The translations under genes and the position numbers were made by a program. From Sneathiella sp. P13V-1 (GTDB lineage: Bacteria; Pseudomonadota; Alphaproteobacteria; Sneathiellales; Sneathiellaceae), in assembly GCF_015143595.1 (NCBI RefSeq), contig NZ_WYEU01000002.1, positions 62,001-126,000 on the forward strand: a DNA stretch of 64,000 nt, given 5' to 3'. The notes below the pieces were generated by a model. That model was not told the DNA's origin. It saw only the letters and a list, made by a program, of their open reading frames with translations, and did no database searches. Positions within the stretch are counted from its first letter, which is position 1. Every line of letters starts with the position of its first letter. This document shows positions 8,005 through 15,684 of the stretch, in pieces.

Positions 8005-9285
8005 ATGTCTTTTCTAAAACCAAAGAACTTGCTGGGCTTGGCAATGGGTGCCACGATGGCACTCAGCGCAGGTGTCGCAGCTGCTAAAACCAGTCTCACC
8101 ATGTATTATCCAGTTGCTGTGGGCGGACCGCTTACAAAAATCGTGGATGGTATTGTCGCTGATTTTGAAAAACAGAACCCGGATATTGATGTCAATGCGA
8201 TCTATGCCGGTAACTATAACGACGCCCGCATTAAAGCTCTTGCAGCTCTGAAAAGTGGTCAACCAGCGCAACTTTCTGTCATGTTCTCAATCGACATTTA
8301 TGATCTGATTGAGCAAGACGCCATTGTTGCATTTGATGATGTTGTCTCCACTGATGAAGAGAAAGCCTGGTTGAAATCCTTCTACCCAGCCTTGATGGAA
8401 AACGGGCAGACTTTGGGTAAAACCTGGGGTGTTCCGTTCCAGCGTTCCACAATCGTCATGTATTACAACAAAGACGCTTTCCGCGCAGCTGGTCTGGATG
8501 CCGAAAATCCACCAAAAACATGGGAAGAGTTGGTGGCCGCTGGTAAGAAACTGACCAAAAAAGATGGCTCCCAGTGGGGTATGATGATCCCATCTACTGG
8601 TTACCCATACTGGATGTTCGGTGCGCTCACAAAACAGAACGGCCAAGTTCTGATGAATGCAGACGGCACAGAAACATATTTCAACAATCCAAAAGTTGTT
8701 GAAGCTTTGTCCTTCTGGAAAGATCTGTCTCAGAAGCATGAAGTGATGCCAAAGGGTGCCATCGAATGGGGAACACTTCGTAAAAACTTCCTTGAGCAGA
8801 AAACAGCGATCATGTGGCACTCCACAGGTAACCTGACAACTGTGAAGAAAAACGCCAAGTTTGATTTTGGTGTTGCGATGCTCCCAGGAAACCCAAGCCG
8901 TGGTACGCCAACAGGTGGCGGTAACTTCTACATCTTCAAAAAATCAAGCGATGAAGAAAAGAAAGCCGCTCTTAAATTGATCAAATTCATGACCAGCCCA
9001 AAGAATGCGGCGAAATGGTCAATGGAAACTGGTTACATCGGTGTAAGTCCAGAAGCCTACAAAACGAAAGAGCTGAAGGAATATGCCAAATCCTTCCCAC
9101 CAGCTGCTGTGGCACGTGATCAGTTGAACTTTGCGACAGCTGAACTGTCTACATACCAGACAGGTCGTGTGCGCAAACTTCTCGACGACGCTCTGCAAGC
9201 TGCAATTGCTGGGGGTAAAACACCAGAAGAAGTTCTGAACGACGCGCAAGCACGCGCCACTCAGCTTCTGAAGCCATACAAATAA
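8005..9285 (+). CDS. Extracellular solute-binding protein, UgpB-like (CUT1)
   Basis: Periplasmic binding protein of 426 residues with a clear signal peptide ending near AAAKTS (about residue 28). The pattern follows E. coli UgpB: FEKQNPDIDVNAIYAGNY, PFQRSTIVMYYNKDAFRAAGLD, PPKTWEEL, TGYIGVSPEAY, and a C-terminus GGKTPEEVLNDA ... QLLKPY. UgpB binds glycerol 3-phosphate and glycerophosphocholine. A glycerophosphodiester or related substrate is the best guess, supported by the GlpR/DeoR-type regulator, but other sugars are possible. Codon choice looks more biased than in its neighbours, as expected for a highly expressed binding protein. It is followed by a stable hairpin. Confidence 0.85.
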   Translation: MSFLKPKNLLGLAMGATMALSAGVAAAKTSLTMYYPVAVGGPLTKIVDGIVADFEKQNPDIDVNAIYAGNYNDARIKALAALKSGQPAQLSVMFSIDIYDLIEQDAIVAFDDVVSTDEEKAWLKSFYPALMENGQTLGKTWGVPFQRSTIVMYYNKDAFRAAGLDAENPPKTWEELVAAGKKLTKKDGSQWGMMIPSTGYPYWMFGALTKQNGQVLMNADGTETYFNNPKVVEALSFWKDLSQKHEVMPKGAIEWGTLRKNFLEQKTAIMWHSTGNLTTVKKNAKFDFGVAMLPGNPSRGTPTGGGNFYIFKKSSDEEKKAALKLIKFMTSPKNAAKWSMETGYIGVSPEAYKTKELKEYAKSFPPAAVARDQLNFATAELSTYQTGRVRKLLDDALQAAIAGGKTPEEVLNDAQARATQLLKPYK

Positions 9286-9299
9286 GTATTATGTGATGG

Positions 9300-9329
9300 C
9301 CGGGGCGGGATGCCGCCCCGGTGATTTTT
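9300..9329 (+). terminator. Hairpin after the binding-protein gene (attenuator / mRNA stabiliser)
   Basis: A perfect 9-bp GC-rich stem, CCGGGGCGG (9300-9308) with CCGCCCCGG (9313-9321), loop GATG, followed by TGATTTTT. The short T tract makes it a weak or partial terminator. In binding-protein operons such hairpins keep the binding-protein message in excess over the permease message. The structure is seen; the role follows from that precedent. Confidence 0.7.
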
Positions 9330-9339
9330 GGAGTTTTGA

Positions 9340-10218
9340 ATGCGGATATCGGGTAATCGTCATATTTTGGGGTGGTTGTTAATTTCGCCAGCGGTAATTC
9401 TGTTGGTGACTTTTACGCATTACCCGTCTGTTTCCAGTTTTTTTTCCAGTTTGTTTAGTCGTGGCAATCCGATACGCCCCTCTAAATTTGTCGGTGCTGA
9501 CCAGTATACCGCCATGTTGGAAGACCCTGTCTTTTGGACAGTTCTGGAAAATAACCTGATTTACGCTGCCGGAACCATTCCGGCTTCAATTGGTTTAGCT
9601 TTGCTTATGGCCGTTTTGGTGGATCAGATGCTGCCCGGGCGTGCTTTTTTAAGGCTAGCCTATTTTACACCTACAATCTTGCCGATGATTGCCGTCGCAA
9701 ATATCTGGCTGTTTTTCTACACACCTGAAATAGGTCTTTTGGATCAAGTTCTAAGGCCTTTGGGAATTGATACCCCTAACTGGTTGGGGGATCCCAGCAC
9801 AGCTTTGTGGTCAATCATTTTCATAACCATCTGGAAAGAAGCAGGCTTCTTCATGATCTTTTATCTGGCAGCCTTGCAAACGCAGTCACCAGAGTTAAAA
9901 GAAGCCGCCAAGTTGGAAGGGGCAAGTGCGTTTACATTCTTCCGGAGGGTCACATTTCCTTTGTTGATGCCAACCACCTTATTCGTATTGGTGAACGCAG
10001 TATTGAATTCATTCAAGCTGGTGGATCATATTTTCATTCTGACCAAAGGTGGTCCAAATAACGCGAGTAGCTTGATCCTTTATTATATCTACGAAACAGC
10101 CTTTTCTTTCTTTGATACGCCGTATGCAGCGGCGCTGACCATTGTTCTTCTAGGCTTCCTTGCTCTGTTGGCATTTGTACAGTTTGGCCTGCTTGAAAAA
10201 AGGATCCACTACAGATGA
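9340..10218 (+). CDS. ABC transporter permease, UgpA-like (CUT1)
   Basis: Inner-membrane permease of 292 residues with six hydrophobic segments, one half of the transport channel. The cytoplasmic loop that docks on the ATPase is EAAKLEGASAFTFFRRVTFP, the EAA motif (here EAA-x3-G-A) of binding-protein-dependent permeases. Residues 1-20 hold the usual first helix after a short basic stretch. It pairs with the permease that starts in its stop codon (ATGA at 10215). The start ATG 9340 has TTGGAG upstream, just beyond the hairpin. Confidence 0.88.
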   Translation: MRISGNRHILGWLLISPAVILLVTFTHYPSVSSFFSSLFSRGNPIRPSKFVGADQYTAMLEDPVFWTVLENNLIYAAGTIPASIGLALLMAVLVDQMLPGRAFLRLAYFTPTILPMIAVANIWLFFYTPEIGLLDQVLRPLGIDTPNWLGDPSTALWSIIFITIWKEAGFFMIFYLAALQTQSPELKEAAKLEGASAFTFFRRVTFPLLMPTTLFVLVNAVLNSFKLVDHIFILTKGGPNNASSLILYYIYETAFSFFDTPYAAALTIVLLGFLALLAFVQFGLLEKRIHYR

Positions 10219-11027
10219 GGAACTTTATCCCTTACACCTTAACCAGTTTTGGGGCATGGGCACTGGCAATCTTGTGGATTTCGCCATTGGTTTTCGCTTT
10301 TTGGGCGGCATTCCACTATTCATCAGACGCCATTCATTTTGATTTGCTGGCGCCGCTTACTTTCGAGAATTTCCGCACCGTTTGGGAGCAGGCACCTTTC
10401 CCCCGATATATGTTCAATACTTTCGTGCTGGTGACAGGATTGTTGATCTCCCAATGCGTGCTGGCCACCTTGGCAGCGTTTGCATTTGCCAGAATGAATT
10501 TCTGGGGCGGCAGTGTTGCTTTTGCGTTGGTGTTGGTTCAGTTGATGGTAACCCCTGAGATTTTAATCGTAGAAAATTACGCAACCGTTTCTGCACTTGG
10601 CTATGCGGATAGCCTTGTTGGAATTGGACTGCCTTATGCAGCTTCAGCCTTCGGAATTTTCCTTCTTCGTCAGAGTTTTAAATCTATTCCGAAGGAGTTG
10701 GATGACGCCGCGCGGATGGAGGGGTGCTCAACACTCGGAATTTTGTGGCGGGTCTATGTTCCGTTGGCAATACCAACTTATCTTGCATACGGGCTTGTCT
10801 CCATTAGCCATCATTGGAACAACTTCCTGTGGCCCCTGGTGATTTCAAACTCGGTGGAAACAAGACCTTTGACTGTCGGTCTTGCTATATTTGGCGCGCC
10901 TGAATCTGGTGTGGAGTGGTCAGAGATCTCAGCGGCCACCCTTATATCGATTGCTCCGCTGCTAATTGCATTCCTTTTGTTCCAACGTCAGTTTATCAAA
11001 TCCTTCATGGCATCCGGCATAAAATAG
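10215..11027 (+). CDS. ABC transporter permease, UgpE-like (CUT1)
   Basis: Second permease half, 270 residues and six membrane segments. The ATPase-docking loop reads DDAARMEGCSTLGILWRVYV. The C-terminus, FQRQFIKSFMASGIK, is a near-universal ending for the MalG/UgpE group. Translation is coupled to the preceding gene by ATGA. It closes the regulator-ATPase-binding protein-permease-permease unit. No catabolic enzyme (for example a glycerophosphodiesterase, UgpQ) follows within the window. Confidence 0.88.
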   Translation: MRNFIPYTLTSFGAWALAILWISPLVFAFWAAFHYSSDAIHFDLLAPLTFENFRTVWEQAPFPRYMFNTFVLVTGLLISQCVLATLAAFAFARMNFWGGSVAFALVLVQLMVTPEILIVENYATVSALGYADSLVGIGLPYAASAFGIFLLRQSFKSIPKELDDAARMEGCSTLGILWRVYVPLAIPTYLAYGLVSISHHWNNFLWPLVISNSVETRPLTVGLAIFGAPESGVEWSEISAATLISIAPLLIAFLLFQRQFIKSFMASGIK

Positions 11028-11088
11028 TTGCCTGATATCAAGCGATAAAATTCAAAAATTAAGAACTGCGCAACTATTTGAAACTAAT

Positions 11089-11104
11089 CTTTCCTGCAGG
11101 AAAG
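11089..11104. repeat. 16-base perfect palindrome before the sensor kinase
   Basis: CTTTCCTGCAGGAAAG is an exact palindrome without a spacer, in the 154-base gap between the permease and the kinase gene. The lack of a loop and of a T tract argues against a terminator. A binding site for a dimeric regulator controlling the kinase gene is the simplest reading, not proven. Confidence 0.45.
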
Positions 11105-11181
11105 AAGTTTGAGTTTTGAGGGGGAGATGCGCAGGAAAGGCTGTTACTTTTCTGGTGCACTACTCGCATTTCGGGAAAAAG

Positions 11182-13086
11182 ATGGTCGCTGGTGAACTAA
11201 TACTGTTTCTGTGTTTGTTTACAGCCTTTGTTGTGTTGTTACGACAAAGGCTGAAATTCACGCGTGTTCATATCGGACCAAAGCTGGTTATTGTCGGGCT
11301 TGGCCTGGTTTCGCTAACCTCTTTTATTGATTTCCTGGTCGTTGGCCCCAATCATGTACTTCCAACCGGCATTCATGATGAAGAATTTATCGAGTTCTGG
11401 CGCATTTATGGCTATGTCCCCGGGATGATTTTCATCCTTTTGGGGATGGCTGGCTTTATCCCTGCAATGGGGGCATTGAACAAGGCTTACGATGTGCGTG
11501 AGGCTTCGGAACGGAAGCTGCTGCAGCAGGCCGTTGATCTGAACGAAGCCAAAATGCGTGCTGAAAAAGCAGAACTTATTTTGCGTGAGGCACTTGAATC
11601 AATTGCGGATGCCTTTGTTATCTTTGATGCAGAAGACAAACTGATTGCCTATAACAGTCAGTATAAAAAGCTCTTCCCAGATGTTGCTGATATATTGGAG
11701 CCAGGTGTTACCTTCGAGGAGCTTATTCGCTATCAGGCAATGACTTCGGATTTGCTGGAAAGTGACGAGGAGAAGGAAAACTGGGTGCAGCAACGCCTTG
11801 AGGAGCATCGAAACCCAGACGAAGCTAAAGAGCAGATTTTTAAAGACGGCCAGATTTATAGGCTGTCCGAGTTTAAAACCGCATCTGGCGGAACCGTTGC
11901 GGTTCGAACCAACATAACGGACCTTCGTAATCGCGAACGCGCCCTTATTCATCTCAATGAACGTCTGGAAGAAGCGCAATCAGTTGCCCATCTTGGTAGC
12001 TGGTCAAAAGAGCTTTCATCAAACAAGTTGGAATGGTCTGACGAAGTCAGCCGTATTATGGGATACGAACTTGGTACCATTCCGCATGAGTATAGTTACT
12101 ATACGGATCGCATTCACCCGGATGATATCGACGAGATGTTTGATATCGTACGCAGCGCCCTTAAAGAACAGGATGGATATCAGGTTGAATACCGAATGGT
12201 TCACCCTGATGGCAAAGTTGTTCATGTCAGGGAACTGGGTAAGGTGGTCAAGAACTCAGCCGGAGAGCCTGTCGCGCTACATGGTACCATGCAGGACATC
12301 ACTGCTGAGCAGGAGGTGGAGCAGGAGCTTCTTGAAGCCAAAAAGAAAGCGGAAGAGGGAACGAAGGCAAAATCAATGTTCCTGGCCAATATGAGTCATG
12401 AACTTCGAACTCCGTTAAATGCGATCATTGGTTTTGCAGAAGTCATTTCAAAAGAGATATTCGGCTCGATCAATAACGAGAAATATAAAGAATATTCTGA
12501 AAATATTCTCTCTTCCGGTCAGCACCTGTTGTCATTGATTAATGATATTCTGGATTATTCCAGACTTGAAGCAGGCAAGTTTGAATTGGATGAGGTTGAG
12601 GCCGAAATGAGGGAAATTCTGTCCTGGACAGAACTTCTGCTGCGGCCTCGTGCCCAGGAAAAACATATTGCCTTAAATGTGGATCTGGATACCGACCTTA
12701 TCTTTAGCGGTGATGAAAGAAAGATTAAACAGGTTCTGATCAACCTTGTGAATAACGCGGTTAAATTTACACCCCCAAATGGAGTGGTCGACGTCTTTGT
12801 CGAAGATAGCGATTTTGACCATGTGAGAATTGTTGTTCAGGACAATGGTTACGGAATCAGTGACGAAGATTTGAAACAAATCATGCGTCCCTTTGTGCGG
12901 ACAGTTAATTCGATGACCCGTTCAATTGAAGGAACGGGGCTTGGATTGCCGCTTTCCAAATCCATTGTCGAATTGCATGGCGGCAAACTGGAAATGCAGA
13001 GCAAACAAGGAATTGGAACACGTGTGGACGTGTTAATGCCGCGTCGCCGGTTTGAGAAAATGCAAACTCTCAAAAAAAAGGCTTGA
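11182..13086 (+). CDS. PAS-domain membrane sensor histidine kinase (orphan)
   Basis: Sensor kinase of about 634 residues. It has an N-terminal membrane region of about three helices (to about residue 100), a coiled segment, PAS domain 1 (ESIADAFVIFDAEDKLIAYN), and PAS domain 2 of the PAS_3 type (ending VRELGKVVKNSAGEPVALHG). A HisKA domain follows with phosphoacceptor H406 in NMSHELRTPLN. The HATPase domain has N box VNNAVKF, G1 DNGYGISDEDL and G2 GTGLGLPLSKS. There is no receiver domain and no response regulator next door, so its partner is elsewhere. The start is uncertain: I take ATG 11182 (GGGAAA just upstream), but the frame is open to TTG 11116. The stimulus is unknown. Confidence 0.85.
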   Translation: MVAGELILFLCLFTAFVVLLRQRLKFTRVHIGPKLVIVGLGLVSLTSFIDFLVVGPNHVLPTGIHDEEFIEFWRIYGYVPGMIFILLGMAGFIPAMGALNKAYDVREASERKLLQQAVDLNEAKMRAEKAELILREALESIADAFVIFDAEDKLIAYNSQYKKLFPDVADILEPGVTFEELIRYQAMTSDLLESDEEKENWVQQRLEEHRNPDEAKEQIFKDGQIYRLSEFKTASGGTVAVRTNITDLRNRERALIHLNERLEEAQSVAHLGSWSKELSSNKLEWSDEVSRIMGYELGTIPHEYSYYTDRIHPDDIDEMFDIVRSALKEQDGYQVEYRMVHPDGKVVHVRELGKVVKNSAGEPVALHGTMQDITAEQEVEQELLEAKKKAEEGTKAKSMFLANMSHELRTPLNAIIGFAEVISKEIFGSINNEKYKEYSENILSSGQHLLSLINDILDYSRLEAGKFELDEVEAEMREILSWTELLLRPRAQEKHIALNVDLDTDLIFSGDERKIKQVLINLVNNAVKFTPPNGVVDVFVEDSDFDHVRIVVQDNGYGISDEDLKQIMRPFVRTVNSMTRSIEGTGLGLPLSKSIVELHGGKLEMQSKQGIGTRVDVLMPRRRFEKMQTLKKKA

Positions 13087-13345
13087 TTTCATTCCGAAAT
13101 AAATTCATATGGGCTTCGAAGACGTAATGGCGCACGTGCCACGACGCTTGTCTCCATAATGGATTGTACGGGCAACGACGCAAATCGTCCTTTCTTGGTT
13201 TTCTGGTGTTTCACCAGTAGGATTGATTGAGGGGTTTGCCGTAGATGAACTGAAATCCGTAATTGTATTCCCTCCAATTGAAATTGCCGCGAACCGCTAA
13301 TGGTTTGTATTATTTTCTTTTGGAGAAATCTGTCTTGCTTCTTGA
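13087..13345. other. Gap without a recognised gene, upstream of the polyamine leader
   Basis: About 260 bases between the kinase and the structured leader. A minus-strand open frame (stop at 13089) runs across it into the decarboxylase gene, but it has no recognisable domain and overlaps a conserved gene, so I do not call it. The stretch AT-rich around 13300-13325 may hold the promoter of the polyamine operon. I see no clear -35/-10 pair. Confidence 0.4.
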
Positions 13346-13394
13346 ACGTTGAGGAGCGGAACGTAATGGCACCCGAAATTGAGCGATGAGGTGC
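13346..13394 (+). promoter_or_regulatory. Structured leader upstream of the ornithine decarboxylase gene
   Basis: Two inverted repeats in succession: ACGTT (13346-13350) with AACGT (13360-13364), loop of nine bases GAGGAGCGG; then GCACC (13369-13373, extendable by wobble pairs) with GGTGC (13390-13394). The first loop presents a strong Shine-Dalgarno sequence for a seven-codon reading frame that is almost exactly enclosed by the second repeat. Alphaproteobacterial ornithine decarboxylase genes are known to carry a conserved RNA leader, the speF motif (Rfam). Whether this is an instance needs a covariance-model search. Confidence 0.45.
13366..13389 (+). CDS. Putative leader peptide MAPEIER upstream of the decarboxylase
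   Basis: Seven-codon frame ATG to TGA preceded at nine bases by GAGGAG (13351-13356), a better ribosome site than the one before the decarboxylase itself. The peptide is in a different frame from the decarboxylase, which starts 41 bases later. The peptide resembles the first residues of many alphaproteobacterial ornithine decarboxylases, so it could also be a fossil start cut by a stop. A regulatory uORF sensing arginine, ornithine or polyamines is possible; enterobacterial speF uses an ornithine-sensing leader peptide, unrelated in sequence. No direct evidence of translation. Confidence 0.35.
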   Translation: MAPEIER

Positions 13395-13429
13395 TGTCTG
13401 ACAACATTCTAATAATTGGATTAAAGCCC

Positions 13430-14617
13430 ATGCAAATTGCTCTACAAAAAAAAGCATTAACCCTGGGGGAGTATGAAACTTCGTCATTGGGATTGAGAGC
13501 TTACAATGACGAAGCGACAGCGCTTTCACTAGAGAATTGTGCAGATGCAGTACATTTTCTGTATCCGGAAATTCTGACTGGCAATCTCGCAAAATTTACA
13601 ACTTCCTTCGCTGGGACAACCCTGTACGCGATTAAAGCCAACCCACATCCATCACTGCTAACCTTTATGTGGAAGCATGGGATTAGAAGTTTTGAAGCTG
13701 CCTCCATCCGGGAGATACGTTTCATTTTGTCACTCCTGCCCGATGCAGAAATCTATTACATGCACCCTGTGAAAAGCAGGCAGTCTATTCGCGAAGCCTA
13801 CCAACTGGGTGTAAGAGCGTTCGCCTTCGACTGTGCTGAAGAGCTCTACAAAATTGAAACTGGAACAGATCATGCTGAGGATCTAAGCCTTTTCCTGAGA
13901 TTGCATATGGATCAAGCTGATGCCCGGTATCCACTCAATGACAAATTTGGGCTGTCGCTAAATGAAGCGCCACTTATCCTTCAACGGATGCAGTCTTCTG
14001 CAAATAAATTGGGTGTTACTTTCCATGTTGGATCTCAATGCATGAACCCTGATGCCTACCGTCATGCGCTTTCACAGGTCAGAATGGTGGTTGATCAGGC
14101 TGGTGTTGACATTCATGCTATCGATGTTGGTGGTGGGTTCCCTGTTTCTTATCCGGGTATGGATAACATCGACCTGGCGCCCTATTTTGATACAATTAAA
14201 CAGGCAATTGCCGAGTTTGATTTTGGTGATGTTGATCTGCTGTGTGAGCCGGGAAGAGCGCTTTCAGGAAATGCAGGCGCGGTCGCGGTCCGTGTCGAAC
14301 TTAAAAAGTCGTCGAACCTGTATCTGAATGACGGAACTTACGGTGCCTTATTTGATGCAGGAATTTCGAACTGGAAATATCCTTTGTCTGTTGTGACTTC
14401 GGATGGACGCACGCTGGACCCATCAGAAAGTGACTATAAGTTCTATGGTCCAACTTGTGATAGCCTGGATATGATGGCGGGCCCTTATAAATTGCCTGCG
14501 GATATTGAGGAAGGTGATTGGATTATCTTCCATCACCTTGGCGCATATGGTTATGCCATGCAGACAAAATTTAACGGATTTTATTCTGACACCGTTGTCG
14601 AGATTTCGGCTTTGTGA
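13430..14617 (+). CDS. Ornithine/lysine decarboxylase family (fold type III PLP enzyme)
   Basis: Cytosolic PLP decarboxylase of 395 residues, most likely making putrescine from ornithine. K69 in YAIKAN is the PLP lysine. HVGSQ, DVGGGFP and CEPGR form the phosphate-binding part of the barrel. The C-terminal barrel has LNDGTYGALFD and C343 in PTCDSLD, the catalytic cysteine region contributed by the partner subunit. The start is uncertain: ATG 13430 has only a weak GGA upstream, and in-frame GTG/TTG codons back to 13379 exist. The structured leader supports control at translation initiation. It begins a three-gene polyamine unit, 23 bases before the next gene. Ornithine versus lysine preference is not decided by sequence here. 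Confidence 0.85.
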   Translation: MQIALQKKALTLGEYETSSLGLRAYNDEATALSLENCADAVHFLYPEILTGNLAKFTTSFAGTTLYAIKANPHPSLLTFMWKHGIRSFEAASIREIRFILSLLPDAEIYYMHPVKSRQSIREAYQLGVRAFAFDCAEELYKIETGTDHAEDLSLFLRLHMDQADARYPLNDKFGLSLNEAPLILQRMQSSANKLGVTFHVGSQCMNPDAYRHALSQVRMVVDQAGVDIHAIDVGGGFPVSYPGMDNIDLAPYFDTIKQAIAEFDFGDVDLLCEPGRALSGNAGAVAVRVELKKSSNLYLNDGTYGALFDAGISNWKYPLSVVTSDGRTLDPSESDYKFYGPTCDSLDMMAGPYKLPADIEEGDWIIFHHLGAYGYAMQTKFNGFYSDTVVEISAL

Positions 14618-14640
14618 TCAGTGACGTGTAGGTTTTTAAA

Positions 14641-15678
14641 ATGAACGATCAGACTGTAAATATTGAAAAAACGGATTTGCTGACCAAAAAGGTTGAGCAT
14701 ATCGATATCAAAAGCTTCGATGCGCGCCCAATTGTTGAGGCGATGAGCAAGATGTCTTTTTCTTCCCGCGATTTGGCCCGCGCAACTGAGATTTTTAACA
14801 AATCAGTTGCGGACCCTGACTGCGCGGTGATCTTGACACTTGCAGGCTCAACATCAGCAGGTGGATGTATGCATGTATATCGGGATATGGTCGAGTGCGG
14901 CATGGTCGATGCGATTGTATCAACCGGTGCCTCCATCGTTGATATGGATTTCTTTGAGGCATTGGGTTTTTCTCATTATCAAGGTGATCCTTTCATGGAT
15001 GATCGGAAATTGCGGGATCTGTATATTGATCGCATTTACGATACTTACATTGATGAAGAAGAGCTTCAGTCCTGTGATGAAACCACTAAAATCATCGCGG
15101 ATAGTCTGGAAAAACGCCCGTATTCTTCGCGGGAGTTTATTTATGAAATGGGTCGTTGGCTCAAAGACAATGCGGTCAAGAAAGGGAGCTTGATCGAAAC
15201 CTGCTATGATCACAATGTTCCGATTTTTGTACCTGCATTCTCCGACTGCTCCGCAGGGTTTGGTCTGGTGAAACATCAGGTGGAAAATCCGGATCAGCAT
15301 ATGAGCATCGACAGTGTAGCTGATTTCCGTGAACTTACAGAAATCAAGATGGCGGCAGGTACAACAGGTTTGCTGATGATTGGTGGCGGGGTGCCCAAAA
15401 ACTTTGTACAGGATACCGTTGTTTGTGCAGAAATCCTCGGTAAAGAGGTGGAAATGCACAAATATGCTGTTCAGATTACTGTTGCAGATGTACGTGATGG
15501 TGCCTGCTCTTCCTCAACGCTGAAAGAAGCGTCAAGTTGGGGGAAGGTTGACACAGTATATGAGCAGATGGTTTACGCGGAAGCAACAACTGTTGTTCCT
15601 CTGTTGGCATCTGACGCTTACCATCAGGGAGCTTGGAAAGACCGTCCACGCCGAAACTTCTCAAACCTGTTTAAGTGA
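14641..15678 (+). CDS. Deoxyhypusine synthase-like protein (probable polyamine aminobutyl transferase)
   Basis: NAD-dependent enzyme family that moves a 4-aminobutyl group from a polyamine to an amine. Members in eukaryotes and archaea modify eIF5A, which bacteria lack, so bacterial copies act on small polyamines (homospermidine synthase or related). The active-site lysine is present at K302 in EASSWGKV, matching the SWGK of human enzyme. Also conserved are LTLAGSTSAGG near the N-terminus, VSTGASIVDMD, and MIGGGVPKNFVQD. Length 345 is normal. It sits between the decarboxylase and an arginase-family gene, six bases from the latter. Likely product homospermidine from putrescine or a guanidinylated analogue; the exact reaction is inferred. 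Confidence 0.82.
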   Translation: MNDQTVNIEKTDLLTKKVEHIDIKSFDARPIVEAMSKMSFSSRDLARATEIFNKSVADPDCAVILTLAGSTSAGGCMHVYRDMVECGMVDAIVSTGASIVDMDFFEALGFSHYQGDPFMDDRKLRDLYIDRIYDTYIDEEELQSCDETTKIIADSLEKRPYSSREFIYEMGRWLKDNAVKKGSLIETCYDHNVPIFVPAFSDCSAGFGLVKHQVENPDQHMSIDSVADFRELTEIKMAAGTTGLLMIGGGVPKNFVQDTVVCAEILGKEVEMHKYAVQITVADVRDGACSSSTLKEASSWGKVDTVYEQMVYAEATTVVPLLASDAYHQGAWKDRPRRNFSNLFK

Positions 15679-15684
15679 TAACGG

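Noticed and set aside
13089-13592. Minus-strand frame of 167 codons across the polyamine leader
   Set aside because: It overlaps about 160 bases of the conserved decarboxylase gene, has no recognisable domain or ribosome site, and its composition looks like a shadow.
14920-15459. Minus-strand frame of 179 codons inside the DHS-like gene
   Set aside because: Fully antisense to a gene with intact catalytic motifs; cysteine- and histidine-rich composition is a by-product.
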